Source: Lutibacter sp.
Lineage (GTDB): Bacteria > Bacteroidota > Bacteroidia > Flavobacteriales > Flavobacteriaceae
DNA: 5,670 bases
NCBI GenBank assembly: GCA_030748365.1
Contig: JASMME010000099.1
Location: 1 to 5,670, forward strand
Direction of reading: 5' to 3'
Below the pieces are notes generated by a model, which worked only from the letters and a program-made list of their open reading frames with translations, did not search any database and had not been told where the DNA came from. How positions within the stretch are numbered: position 1 is the stretch's first letter; each line of letters opens with the position of its first letter. This document shows, one piece after another, positions 1 through 5,670 of this stretch. Both the position numbers and the translations under genes were made by a program.

Positions 1-662
1 ATAGAGGAATTATAAGGCAGTGCAAAGCCCAGGGCTTCAATGGAAGAGGCCATGGTATTGGCTGTATACATACCTCCGCAGGCCCCTGCGCCAGGGATGG
101 CACTCTTGATAATCTCTTTGTATTCTTCCTCGCTAATGTTTCCAGCGATCTTCTGACCCAGGGCCTCAAAGGCAGAAACGATGTTCAACTTGTTCCCTTT
201 ATGATTACCAGAGGCAATGGTTCCTCCGTAGACCATAAGGGCAGGGCGGTTTAGGCGCAACATGGCCATAATGGCTCCCGGCATATTCTTATCACAACCC
301 ACCACGGCTACCAAGCCGTCATAACTTTGTGCATTCATCACCACCTCCATTGAATCAGCAATGATGTCACGAGAGGGCAGTGAATAGTTCATCCCTGATG
401 TACCCATGGAGATTCCGTCAGAAACGCCAATGGTGTTGAATACCAAGCCTATCTGATCTAATTCATTGACCGCTTCTTTTATATTGACTGCCAACCCATT
501 GAGGTGCATATTACAGGGATTGCCATCATAACCGGTGCTGGCAATGCCTATCTGGGGTTTCTTCATGTCTTCTTCTGACAATCCCACCCCGTATAACATG
601 GCCTGTGCTGCTGGCTGTGTCGGATCCTGGGTAACGCGTTTGCTGTATTTGTTTAATTGCAT
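1..662 (-). CDS. ilvD: Dihydroxy-acid dehydratase, N-terminal part (runs off left edge)
   Basis: Cytosolic iron-sulfur enzyme of branched-chain amino-acid synthesis. It dehydrates 2,3-dihydroxyisovalerate to 2-ketoisovalerate and 2,3-dihydroxy-3-methylvalerate to 2-keto-3-methylvalerate. I translated 220 codons on the minus strand from the ATG at 662-660; the family is usually about 560 residues, so roughly the last 60% lies outside the window. The protein opens [20 protein letters not shown], the familiar Bacteroidota IlvD start. The three expected [2Fe-2S] cysteines are visible: Cys50 (GNPCNMHL), Cys123 (GCDKNMPG) and Cys195 (GACGGMYT). The magnesium ligands Asp82 (SDGISMG) and Asp124 are present, as is Lys125, which is carbamylated in studied homologues. 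The frame stays open about 32 codons upstream but offers only TTG/CTG/ATT/ATA-type starts, so the ATG is chosen. Other ilv genes probably follow beyond the left edge (inference from related genomes). The identification is very secure. Confidence 0.97.
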   Translation of the reverse strand, partial: MQLNKYSKRVTQDPTQPAAQAMLYGVGLSEEDMKKPQIGIASTGYDGNPCNMHLNGLAVNIKEAVNELDQIGLVFNTIGVSDGISMGTSGMNYSLPSRDIIADSMEVVMNAQSYDGLVAVVGCDKNMPGAIMAMLRLNRPALMVYGGTIASGNHKGNKLNIVSAFEALGQKIAGNISEEEYKEIIKSAIPGAGACGGMYTANTMASSIEALGFALPYNSS

Positions 663-740
663 TATTTCAATCAATATGTTAAAAAGCCTGTTCTTTTCAC
701 AAAATAAAACCCATTCCGTTTTGTTTTGTTGAAACAGTCG

Positions 741-748
741 CAAATTTA
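741..748 (-). promoter_or_regulatory. Candidate ilvD promoter -7 element (Bacteroidota type)
   Basis: On the minus strand this reads TAAATTTG, an exact match to the TAnnTTTG element recognised by the Bacteroidota housekeeping sigma factor. It would place the transcript start near 735, giving an untranslated leader of about 70 nt before the ilvD ATG. No good TTG or TTTG -33 element lies 17-21 nt further upstream, so the assignment rests on the -7 match and its position. Confidence 0.5.
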
Positions 749-846
749 GATGTCGAATTCATTTTTATAGACCAGCGTTTGATTTTTTTACAATACTCAT
801 TTTCTATTTATTTAATATAAATCACTGACTTCAAAACGATTACGAT

Positions 847-881
847 GGTATTTTTTACAACGATTATCTGTAAAAAAAACC
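847..881. repeat. AT-rich inverted repeat, 13-bp arms
   Basis: The left arm GGTATTTTTTACA (847-859) and right arm TGTAAAAAAAACC (869-881) are reverse complements at 12 of 13 positions, around a 9-nt loop (860-868). It lies about 100 nt past the stop codon of the minus-strand helical-repeat gene and about 100 nt upstream of the ilvD -7 element. On either strand the T-run is inside the stem rather than after it, so it is not a textbook intrinsic terminator. It could be a weak terminator, an RNA 3'-end stabiliser or a protein-binding site. Confidence 0.55.
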
Positions 882-982
882 TTGGTAAAGACGTGAATAA
901 AACCTTAAAAGCAAGGACTATCGGCCTATTTCGTAGACAGGACAGTAGCCTTCGGGAAAAAATAAGGATAGGAAGCCAACAA

Positions 983-2527
983 TTATTTAAGCATTTTTTC
1001 CGCCTTTTGCTGTATAATGGTTTCGACTGGAATCAGTTGTATTTTACTCTCGAGCCAAGAGAGAATATCTAAGTAGAGGAAAGCGCGTTTCTCATAAGGA
1101 TGATCGTCGAGCTGGCTAAGCGCTTTGTGAAGGTTGACAAATTCCTTTTTAAGGTCCTGCGGATAGATGCCACTCAATTTTTTTATAAAAGCAATCATCT
1201 TTTGCTGTACCTGGTTAAAATCATTCATTTTAAGGAGGAATTTATAGGTAGAGACAATCAATTTTTCAATATGGTAGTCCAAACCTGCCTCGTAGTGCGC
1301 CACCAGGTTCAATACCCTTGAAAAACAGAGTAGGTCTTCACGCATCCTGAGGTCTTTGTTGTAGATAATCTTTTTCACAAAGTCAATACAAGCCTTGTTA
1401 TTACCAGCCCCAAAATACATACAGGCAATTTTGTAATAGAAAACCATGATGTGGTGTTCATCGATCTTTGCACTGTACAAGCGAATCTCCGCTATCAACG
1501 TTTCCACATAAGACAGTCCTTCCGTAAAACGACCTTCTAGGAAATAGAGGTTTAAGCGGTGCTGGTTGAGGTAGAGAAAGGTGAGGGTACGGGTATTTTC
1601 ATTGAGGGCAATGTTTTCTTCTTCAATATCAGATTCCAATGTCTTTAACACATTGTTGAAGCGGGTCTTGTGCTTTATCAGGTACAATGACTCTAATAGG
1701 TAGTTGACCCCTTTCAGGTAAAAAACAGGATTCTGCATTTTCATCTGCGGATACTTCTCAAAAAGATCGACCCATTTTTGGGCGAATTTAAAACTCGAGA
1801 CAAAATCCTGCAGTATCAGACTGTGCCACAAATAGGCTTTGTACAGAAACAAGCGCCCCCTAAAACCGAGCTGATCGATTTGATAGTCGGGCAATCGCTC
1901 CTCAAAATAGGCCGTTACCTTTTTGGAATCTTCATCATTTTTGACATAGCCTTCTTTGAGTAATAAACTGTACAACTGCAGGGACAGGTTGGACAATTTA
2001 CTAATAAGGGTGTTTTGCTCGCTCAAGTTCCGGGCCTGCGAAGAGAGTGCCTCTGCCCGGTTGCTCATACTCCGGGTAATATACTGTGATTCTATAACCT
2101 TCTCAAACTCGACAATCTCATAGGCCAAGTTGTTTTCGCTGTTCTTTAGCGCTTGGTCTTTGGCCTTGTCCAGGATCTTAAGACTCTGTTTGTAGAGCCC
2201 TTTACTATACAAAATGGCCGCAAAATCAAATTGTTCCCTGATCTGTGACCGTATATTCTGGTGCACGGGATTGAAACGAAGACTCACCAATATCTGTTTG
2301 TAAAGATGTGCTTTTGTATTGGAAATCTGTTGTTTCTTAATACTTGTCTTCTTCAGAATAAGGGCGTCGTCATAAGAACTTGACTTATCGAGCAAATCGA
2401 ATAAAGAGATAAAATTTGCCTCCCTGTTACCACCCAAACGACCTACATAGAGCCTAAACTGTCGCTTTTCCGATTTGGACAGGGACTTTATCAAGGTAAA
2501 AAGCGCGTCTTTTTGTTCAATAGCCAT
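983..2527 (-). CDS. Uncharacterised all-helical protein with TPR-like repeats
   Basis: Function unknown; 514 residues. I chose the ATG at 2527-2525 (protein starts MAIEQKDALFTLIKSLSKSE). A TTG three codons earlier is possible but has no advantage. No signal peptide, membrane helix or cysteine/histidine metal site is apparent, so it is probably cytosolic. Residues 1-95 form a basic, helix-rich N-terminal region (SLSKSEKRQFRLYVGRLGG, then KKQQISNTKAHLYKQILVSL). The rest reads as successive helix pairs with TPR-like spacing, clearest near residues 101-124 (AAILYSKGLYKQSLKILDKA), 322-346 (HRLNLYFLEGRFTEGLSYVE) and 363-388. This suggests a scaffold or protein-binding role rather than an enzyme; that is inference. 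From memory, similar proteins of unknown function occur in other Flavobacteriia. It lies upstream of ilvD on the same strand and is divergent from leuA. A link to amino-acid synthesis is unproven. The coding assignment itself is secure. Confidence 0.9.
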   Translation of the reverse strand: MAIEQKDALFTLIKSLSKSEKRQFRLYVGRLGGNREANFISLFDLLDKSSSYDDALILKKTSIKKQQISNTKAHLYKQILVSLRFNPVHQNIRSQIREQFDFAAILYSKGLYKQSLKILDKAKDQALKNSENNLAYEIVEFEKVIESQYITRSMSNRAEALSSQARNLSEQNTLISKLSNLSLQLYSLLLKEGYVKNDEDSKKVTAYFEERLPDYQIDQLGFRGRLFLYKAYLWHSLILQDFVSSFKFAQKWVDLFEKYPQMKMQNPVFYLKGVNYLLESLYLIKHKTRFNNVLKTLESDIEEENIALNENTRTLTFLYLNQHRLNLYFLEGRFTEGLSYVETLIAEIRLYSAKIDEHHIMVFYYKIACMYFGAGNNKACIDFVKKIIYNKDLRMREDLLCFSRVLNLVAHYEAGLDYHIEKLIVSTYKFLLKMNDFNQVQQKMIAFIKKLSGIYPQDLKKEFVNLHKALSQLDDHPYEKRAFLYLDILSWLESKIQLIPVETIIQQKAEKMLK

Positions 2528-2574
2528 TGTAACCAAAATATTTTTATAAGACTGTTTTTCAGCTGTTTAAACTA

Positions 2575-2592
2575 GCTCAAACACACTTGAGC
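2575..2592. repeat. Perfect 6-bp inverted repeat, possible operator
   Basis: GCTCAA (2575-2580) and TTGAGC (2587-2592) are exact reverse complements around the 6-nt spacer ACACAC. The 18-bp dyad lies about 50 bp upstream of the leuA -7 element and about 50 bp upstream of the divergent gene's start codon. That is a suitable place for a dimeric repressor or activator. No specific regulator is indicated. Confidence 0.4.
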
Positions 2593-2639
2593 ATAGTAAA
2601 CGGCATGCTTTACAGCAAATGTTGAATGGATGATAGGTA

Positions 2640-2647
2640 TATTTTTG
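2640..2647 (+). promoter_or_regulatory. Candidate leuA promoter -7 element
   Basis: TATTTTTG is an exact match to the Bacteroidota TAnnTTTG element, with a transcript start expected near 2653. That leaves a short leader of about 25 nt before the leuA ATG at 2678. A TTG at 2622-2624 lies only 15 nt upstream, closer than the usual -33 spacing. The element also argues against a leuA start at 2630, which would lie upstream of the transcript. Confidence 0.55.
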
Positions 2648-2677
2648 AATTCCAAATGTGATAAAAAAAAATCAATA

Positions 2678-3853
2678 ATGAGTAAAAATCGTGTCCAAAT
2701 TTTTGATACCACCTTGCGGGACGGCGAACAAGTTCCGGGTTGTAAATTGAACACTGCACAAAAACTGGCCATTGCAGAACGACTAGACCTGTTAGGGGTC
2801 GATGTCATCGAAGCGGGATTTCCCATTTCAAGCCCCGGCGATTTTAATTCGGTAGTTGAGATCTCCAAATTGGTTAAGAACGCAACTGTTTGCGGGCTTA
2901 CCAGGGCGAATCAAAAGGATATTGAGGTAGCGGCCCAAGCGCTAAAATTAGCCAAAACACCGAGAATACATACCGGAATTGGCACATCGGAATCGCATAT
3001 CACCTACAAATTCAGGTCTACCCAGGACGCAATTAAACAACGGGCCTATGAAGCGGTCGCCTATGCGAAAAAATTTGTGGAAGATGTTGAATTTTATGCA
3101 GAAGATGCGGGTAGAACAGACAATGAATACCTGGCCCGTGTGTTGGAAAAAGTTATCAAGGCGGGCGCTACAGTACTAAACATTCCGGACACCACCGGTT
3201 ATTGCCTGCCAGATGAATACGGCGAAAAAATCAAATACCTAAAAGAGAACGTCACCGGTATAGAGAAGGTTACCATCTCCTGCCACTGCCACAATGATTT
3301 GGGACTGGCTACTGCCAATGCCATTGCCGGAATACAGAACGGTGCCCGCCAAATCGAATGTACCATCAACGGTATTGGTGAGCGGGCCGGTAACACTGCC
3401 CTGGAAGAGGTAGTGATGATTCTGAAACAACACCCAACCATTGGCTTGGATACGGCCATCAACACCGAGCTACTATTTGATACCAGCCGTATGGTACAGG
3501 AACATATGGGTATGTTGGTACAAGCAAACAAGGCCATTGTGGGTGAAAATGCTTTTGCACACAGCTCGGGCATCCACCAGGATGGGGTGATTAAAAACCG
3601 GGGAACCTATGAAATCATCGATCCAGCCAAAGTGGGGGTAACCGCCTCTTCGATCGTACTGACGGCGAGAAGTGGAAGGGCTGCCCTGGCCTACCGGGCC
3701 AAAAAAATTGGTTACGAACTGACCAAGATTGAACTGGATGATATCTACCCGCAATTCCTGAAGTTTGCCGATCGTCAAAAAGAGGTAATGGATGATGATA
3801 TTCACCGATTGATGACATTGAATCACATCAAGAAAACGAGCACCGCTGACTAA
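2678..3853 (+). CDS. leuA: 2-isopropylmalate synthase, catalytic region only
   Basis: First committed step of leucine synthesis: condenses 2-ketoisovalerate with acetyl-CoA to 2-isopropylmalate. The ATG at 2678 gives 391 residues starting [20 protein letters not shown]. An in-frame ATG at 2630 adds 16 unconserved residues and lies before the predicted transcript start. The HMGL-like TIM barrel shows Arg14 and Asp15 (TTLRDGE), His203 and His205 (SCHCHNDLG) and Asn239 (NGIGERAGN), the catalytic arginine and divalent-metal ligands of the family. The linker subdomain follows ([11 protein letters not shown], residues 293-303). The protein then ends, without the C-terminal leucine-binding regulatory domain of the roughly 520-residue enterobacterial enzyme; short LeuA of this size is, from memory, common in Bacteroidota. 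Homocitrate or citramalate synthase are related alternatives, but linkage to leuB and the sequence favour LeuA. It is probably cotranscribed with leuB 83 bp downstream. Confidence 0.93.
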   Translation: MSKNRVQIFDTTLRDGEQVPGCKLNTAQKLAIAERLDLLGVDVIEAGFPISSPGDFNSVVEISKLVKNATVCGLTRANQKDIEVAAQALKLAKTPRIHTGIGTSESHITYKFRSTQDAIKQRAYEAVAYAKKFVEDVEFYAEDAGRTDNEYLARVLEKVIKAGATVLNIPDTTGYCLPDEYGEKIKYLKENVTGIEKVTISCHCHNDLGLATANAIAGIQNGARQIECTINGIGERAGNTALEEVVMILKQHPTIGLDTAINTELLFDTSRMVQEHMGMLVQANKAIVGENAFAHSSGIHQDGVIKNRGTYEIIDPAKVGVTASSIVLTARSGRAALAYRAKKIGYELTKIELDDIYPQFLKFADRQKEVMDDDIHRLMTLNHIKKTSTAD

Positions 3854-3869
3854 TTGACCCAGCTTATAA

Positions 3870-3891
3870 ATCCATTTCGAATGAAATGGGT
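3870..3891 (+). other. Hairpin between leuA and leuB
   Basis: CCATTTC (3872-3878) and GAAATGG (3883-3889) pair perfectly around a GAAT loop. One G-T and one A-T pair extend the stem to 9 bp. No T-run follows (TATCTTGG), so it is unlikely to be an intrinsic terminator. It may act as an RNA processing or stability element between two cotranscribed genes, or be incidental. Confidence 0.45.
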
Positions 3892-3936
3892 ATCTTGGTC
3901 TATAAAATCAGGGGAGGACCCTAAATCAGACCTGTT

Positions 3937-5049
3937 ATGGATTTAAAAATCGCTCTTTTGCCTGGAGATGGCGTAGGACCGGAAGTGCTTCAACAAGCCA
4001 CCAAGGTCTTGGAGGCTATCGCCCAGAAATACCAACATACTTTTAGCTATCAAAAGGGCTTGATTGGATCCGTGGCCATGGACCAGCACGGACAGCCACT
4101 CCCGGAAGAAACCCTTCGCATCTGTGCTGATTCAGATGCCATACTTTTCGGTGCTGCAGGCGACCCTAAATACGACAGAGACCCCACTGCCAAGATTCGT
4201 CCAGAACAAGGCCTGCTTTCACTCCGGAAAGCCATGGGACTGTTCGCCAATATACGCCCCCTAAAGACCTATCGTGCACTCGCACACACTTCCAATCTCA
4301 AACCCGCAGTCATCGAAGGGGTAGATTTTGTGATCTATCGAGAACTTTCAGGAGGCATCTATTTTGGAGGACAAAGTGCCGATGACGGACAAAGTGCCAC
4401 CGATACCTGTCGTTACCACACAAAAGAAATTAACCGAATTACCCACCTGGCATTCAAAGCAGCCAGCACCCGGCGAAAAAAACTCACCCTGGTCGACAAA
4501 TCAAACGTACTCGAAACATCCCGTTTGTGGAGAAAACAGGTGATTAAAATCGCCAGAAAATATCCGGATGTCCGATTGGAACTACTGTATGTTGACAATG
4601 CCGCTATGCAATTGGTCTTGGCCCCGTCACAATTCGATGTGATACTGACAGAGAACATGTTTGGAGACATCCTTTCAGACGAAGCCAGTGTTATTGCAGG
4701 CTCTATAGGCCTGTTGGCCTCTGCCTCCATAGGGGAACACACAGCCTTGTTTGAACCCATCCATGGTGCCTATCCGCAAGCAGCCGGTAAAAATATAGCC
4801 AACCCGTTGGCAGCCATTTTGTCAACCGCCATGCTCCTAGAGCATTTTAAGTTGTATGAAGAAGCCGAGAATATCAGGATCGCGGTTGAAAAATCAATAG
4901 ACCTGAACATCAGCACCCCGGATTTGAACAAAACGAATCATTTTTCGACGACCAATGTGGGGAGTTTTATCCGTGATTTTATCCTAGATGAAGACAATAC
5001 TTTTTACAATAAGCACAATATTGACCTGGGGCAATCAACCATCATATAA
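3937..5049 (+). CDS. leuB: 3-isopropylmalate dehydrogenase
   Basis: Third enzyme of leucine synthesis: NAD-dependent oxidation and decarboxylation of 3-isopropylmalate to 2-ketoisocaproate. It has 370 residues against about 345-363 in well-studied homologues; the extra length is mainly a C-terminal tail of about 18 residues. Substrate residues of the family are present: Arg97, Arg107, Arg135, Tyr142 and Lys188. The metal ligands Asp220, Asp244 and Asp248 are also present, all at a constant +3 offset from the Thermus enzyme. The cofactor loop reads EPIHGAYPQAAGKNIANP (273-290), so Gln281 stands where the Thermus enzyme has the NAD-ribose-binding Asp278. An in-frame TAA at 3922-3924 rules out an upstream start. 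A purine-rich GGGGAGG (3911-3917) sits 19 nt before the ATG, too far for a normal Shine-Dalgarno role. Likely in an operon with leuA. Isocitrate and tartrate dehydrogenases are relatives, but context and motifs support LeuB. Confidence 0.95.
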   Translation: MDLKIALLPGDGVGPEVLQQATKVLEAIAQKYQHTFSYQKGLIGSVAMDQHGQPLPEETLRICADSDAILFGAAGDPKYDRDPTAKIRPEQGLLSLRKAMGLFANIRPLKTYRALAHTSNLKPAVIEGVDFVIYRELSGGIYFGGQSADDGQSATDTCRYHTKEINRITHLAFKAASTRRKKLTLVDKSNVLETSRLWRKQVIKIARKYPDVRLELLYVDNAAMQLVLAPSQFDVILTENMFGDILSDEASVIAGSIGLLASASIGEHTALFEPIHGAYPQAAGKNIANPLAAILSTAMLLEHFKLYEEAENIRIAVEKSIDLNISTPDLNKTNHFSTTNVGSFIRDFILDEDNTFYNKHNIDLGQSTII

Positions 5050-5133
5050 CCATGAGAGTTCAAAGGCCAACCACGTAACACAGTATCCGATATGAAACCA
5101 TTTTTTGGCAAAGGCCTGCCTGTTCAGAAATTG

Positions 5134-5159
5134 TGGTTTTCTTTGTTGTCGGTAAACCA
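5134..5159 (+). other. Inverted repeat just upstream of the nitroreductase gene
   Basis: TGGTTT (5134-5139) and AAACCA (5154-5159) can pair across a 14-nt loop, ending 15 nt before the ATG at 5175. The loop is large and the stem short, so it may be incidental. The 125-bp gap from leuB otherwise shows no exact TAnnTTTG promoter element and no clear terminator. Whether the next gene has its own promoter cannot be decided. Confidence 0.25.
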
Positions 5160-5174
5160 TGTAATTGCAAACAT

Positions 5175-5670
5175 ATGACAGTACAGGAAGCCATCCAACA
5201 CAGGCGATCCGTAAGGGTCTACGACTCCTCCCAGAAAATAGCGTCCGACACGGTAAGAAAATGCCTTGAACAGGCAAGCCTTTCTCCCAATAGCAGCAAT
5301 ATGCAACTGTGGGAGTTTCACCACGTCATTTCCAAAGAAAAACGAGACCAAATGACAGCTGCCTGCCTGCATCAAAATGCGGCGAGCACTGCCCAGGAGT
5401 TGGTTGTCATTGTGGTGCGTAAAGACCTGTGGAAACAGCGTGTCAAAACCCATATACATCACTTGAAAAATACCTTCGGGAATAAACAAGCCGCTGACTA
5501 TTCACGCAGGGAAAAATTCGCCCTGAATTACTACCAAAAATTAATCCCCTTCGTTTACCGTGATTTTCTGGGGGTTTTCGGACAATTGAAATACATAGCC
5601 GCTTGGTTTATTGGATTTTTTAGACCTATCTACCGACAATTAAGGCGATCAGATATAAGGATTGTCGCTC
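5175..5670 (+). CDS. Nitroreductase-family flavoprotein, N-terminal part (runs off right edge)
   Basis: The first 165 codons are present. The start MTVQEAIQHRRSVRVYDSSQ carries the RRSVR signature that contacts the FMN phosphate in nitroreductase-like enzymes. ASLSPNSSNMQLWEFHHV (residues 34-51) matches the second FMN-proximal segment, usually of the APSxxNxQPWxF type. Such enzymes are homodimeric FMN oxidoreductases using NAD(P)H; the physiological substrate is unknown here. After the strand at 76-82 (ELVVIVV), residues about 86-160 form an unusually long segment rich in basic and aromatic residues, with a hydrophobic stretch at 131-149 (LGVFGQLKYIAAWFIGFF). This is longer than in typical compact members. 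The frame is open upstream to 5079, with a GTG at 5133 as an alternative start, but the ATG places RRSVR at the usual distance from the N-terminus. It lies 125 bp downstream of leuB; a functional link is not evident. Confidence 0.85.
   Translation, partial: MTVQEAIQHRRSVRVYDSSQKIASDTVRKCLEQASLSPNSSNMQLWEFHHVISKEKRDQMTAACLHQNAASTAQELVVIVVRKDLWKQRVKTHIHHLKNTFGNKQAADYSRREKFALNYYQKLIPFVYRDFLGVFGQLKYIAAWFIGFFRPIYRQLRRSDIRIVA

Larger units (their letters stand above)
663..982. other. Non-coding gap between the helical-repeat gene and ilvD
   Basis: This 320-bp AT-rich stretch lies downstream of the minus-strand gene ending at 983 and upstream of ilvD, which is on the same strand. It holds a candidate ilvD promoter element, a roughly 70-nt ilvD leader and an AT-rich inverted repeat. 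Short open frames on the plus strand here have no recognisable protein features and overlap these signals, so I treat the stretch as untranslated. No hairpin followed by a clean T-run was found just after the stop codon at 985-983. Where transcription of the upstream gene ends is therefore unclear. Confidence 0.7.
2528..2677. promoter_or_regulatory. Divergent promoter region with nested palindromes
   Basis: This 150-bp region separates the minus-strand helical-repeat gene from leuA on the plus strand and must carry both promoters. It contains GTTTAAAC (2565-2572) inside a looser palindrome flanked by AGCT on both sides (2561-2564 and 2574-2577). It also has the perfect pair GCTCAA/TTGAGC around ACACAC (2575-2592), and GTAAA/TTTAC around 8 nt (2596-2613). 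These sit just upstream of the leuA -7 element and are plausible operator sites. No exact TAnnTTTG was found facing the minus-strand gene. Confidence 0.5.

Noticed and set aside
535..732. 65-codon plus-strand open frame opposite ilvD
   Set aside because: It is mostly antisense to conserved ilvD coding sequence and its last part overlaps the ilvD leader; composition is not protein-like.
899..920. Possible terminator hairpin CCTT/AAGG followed by TTTTATT on the minus strand
   Set aside because: The stem is only 4 bp and AT-rich, too weak to call a terminator.
845..1072. 75-codon plus-strand open frame in the ilvD upstream gap
   Set aside because: It overlaps the 3' end of the helical-repeat gene on the other strand, contains the inverted repeat, and has no recognisable domain.
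2528..2536. TTG start for the helical-repeat protein at 2536
   Set aside because: It adds only three residues before a good ATG at 2527, and no ribosome-binding signal favours it.
2630..2677. Earlier in-frame ATG giving LeuA 16 extra residues
   Set aside because: The extra residues ([16 protein letters not shown]) are not family-like, and the start lies upstream of the predicted -7 element and transcript start. [17 protein letters not shown] at 2678 is the normal LeuA beginning.
2572..2868. 98-codon minus-strand open frame across the leuA start
   Set aside because: Antisense to the most conserved part of leuA; no domain and no independent support.
5061..5116. Direct repeat CAAAGGCC at 5061-5068 and 5109-5116
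   Set aside because: Two copies of an 8-mer within 56 bp have no regular structure or association and may be chance.
5035..5489. Two minus-strand open frames opposite the nitroreductase gene
   Set aside because: The plus-strand frame has clear nitroreductase motifs; the antisense frames are its shadows.

Overview
This window looks like an ordinary chromosomal stretch of a Bacteroidota bacterium, most likely a marine-type member of the Flavobacteriaceae. The evidence is threefold. The encoded IlvD, LeuA and LeuB closely resemble the versions I remember from that group. Two candidate promoters carry the Bacteroidota -7 element TAnnTTTG. Start codons are preceded by A-rich sequence rather than properly spaced Shine-Dalgarno sites. 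Genus-level placement is not possible from this sequence alone.

Layout, left to right. The left edge holds the first 220 codons of ilvD (dihydroxy-acid dehydratase) on the minus strand, running out of the window. A non-coding gap of about 320 bp follows, with the probable ilvD promoter and an AT-rich inverted repeat. Next, also on the minus strand, is a 514-residue all-helical protein with TPR-like segments and no assignable function. A divergent 150-bp region rich in small palindromes separates it from leuA (2-isopropylmalate synthase, catalytic region only) and leuB (3-isopropylmalate dehydrogenase) on the plus strand. After a 125-bp gap, the start of an FMN-dependent nitroreductase-family gene runs off the right edge.

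Three of the five genes belong to branched-chain amino-acid biosynthesis. IlvD makes 2-ketoisovalerate (for valine and leucine) and 2-keto-3-methylvalerate (for isoleucine). LeuA condenses 2-ketoisovalerate with acetyl-CoA. LeuB oxidises 3-isopropylmalate after the isomerase step. The isomerase genes leuC and leuD are not between leuA and leuB and must lie elsewhere.

I see no convincing undescribed system here. The items most worth a second look are the uncharacterised helical-repeat protein set between the ilv and leu genes, the palindromes in the divergent leuA promoter region, the non-canonical cofactor-loop residues of LeuB, the LeuA lacking a regulatory domain, and the unusual mid-protein segment of the nitroreductase. 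I found no tRNA, rRNA, CRISPR array, transposase or other mobile element.
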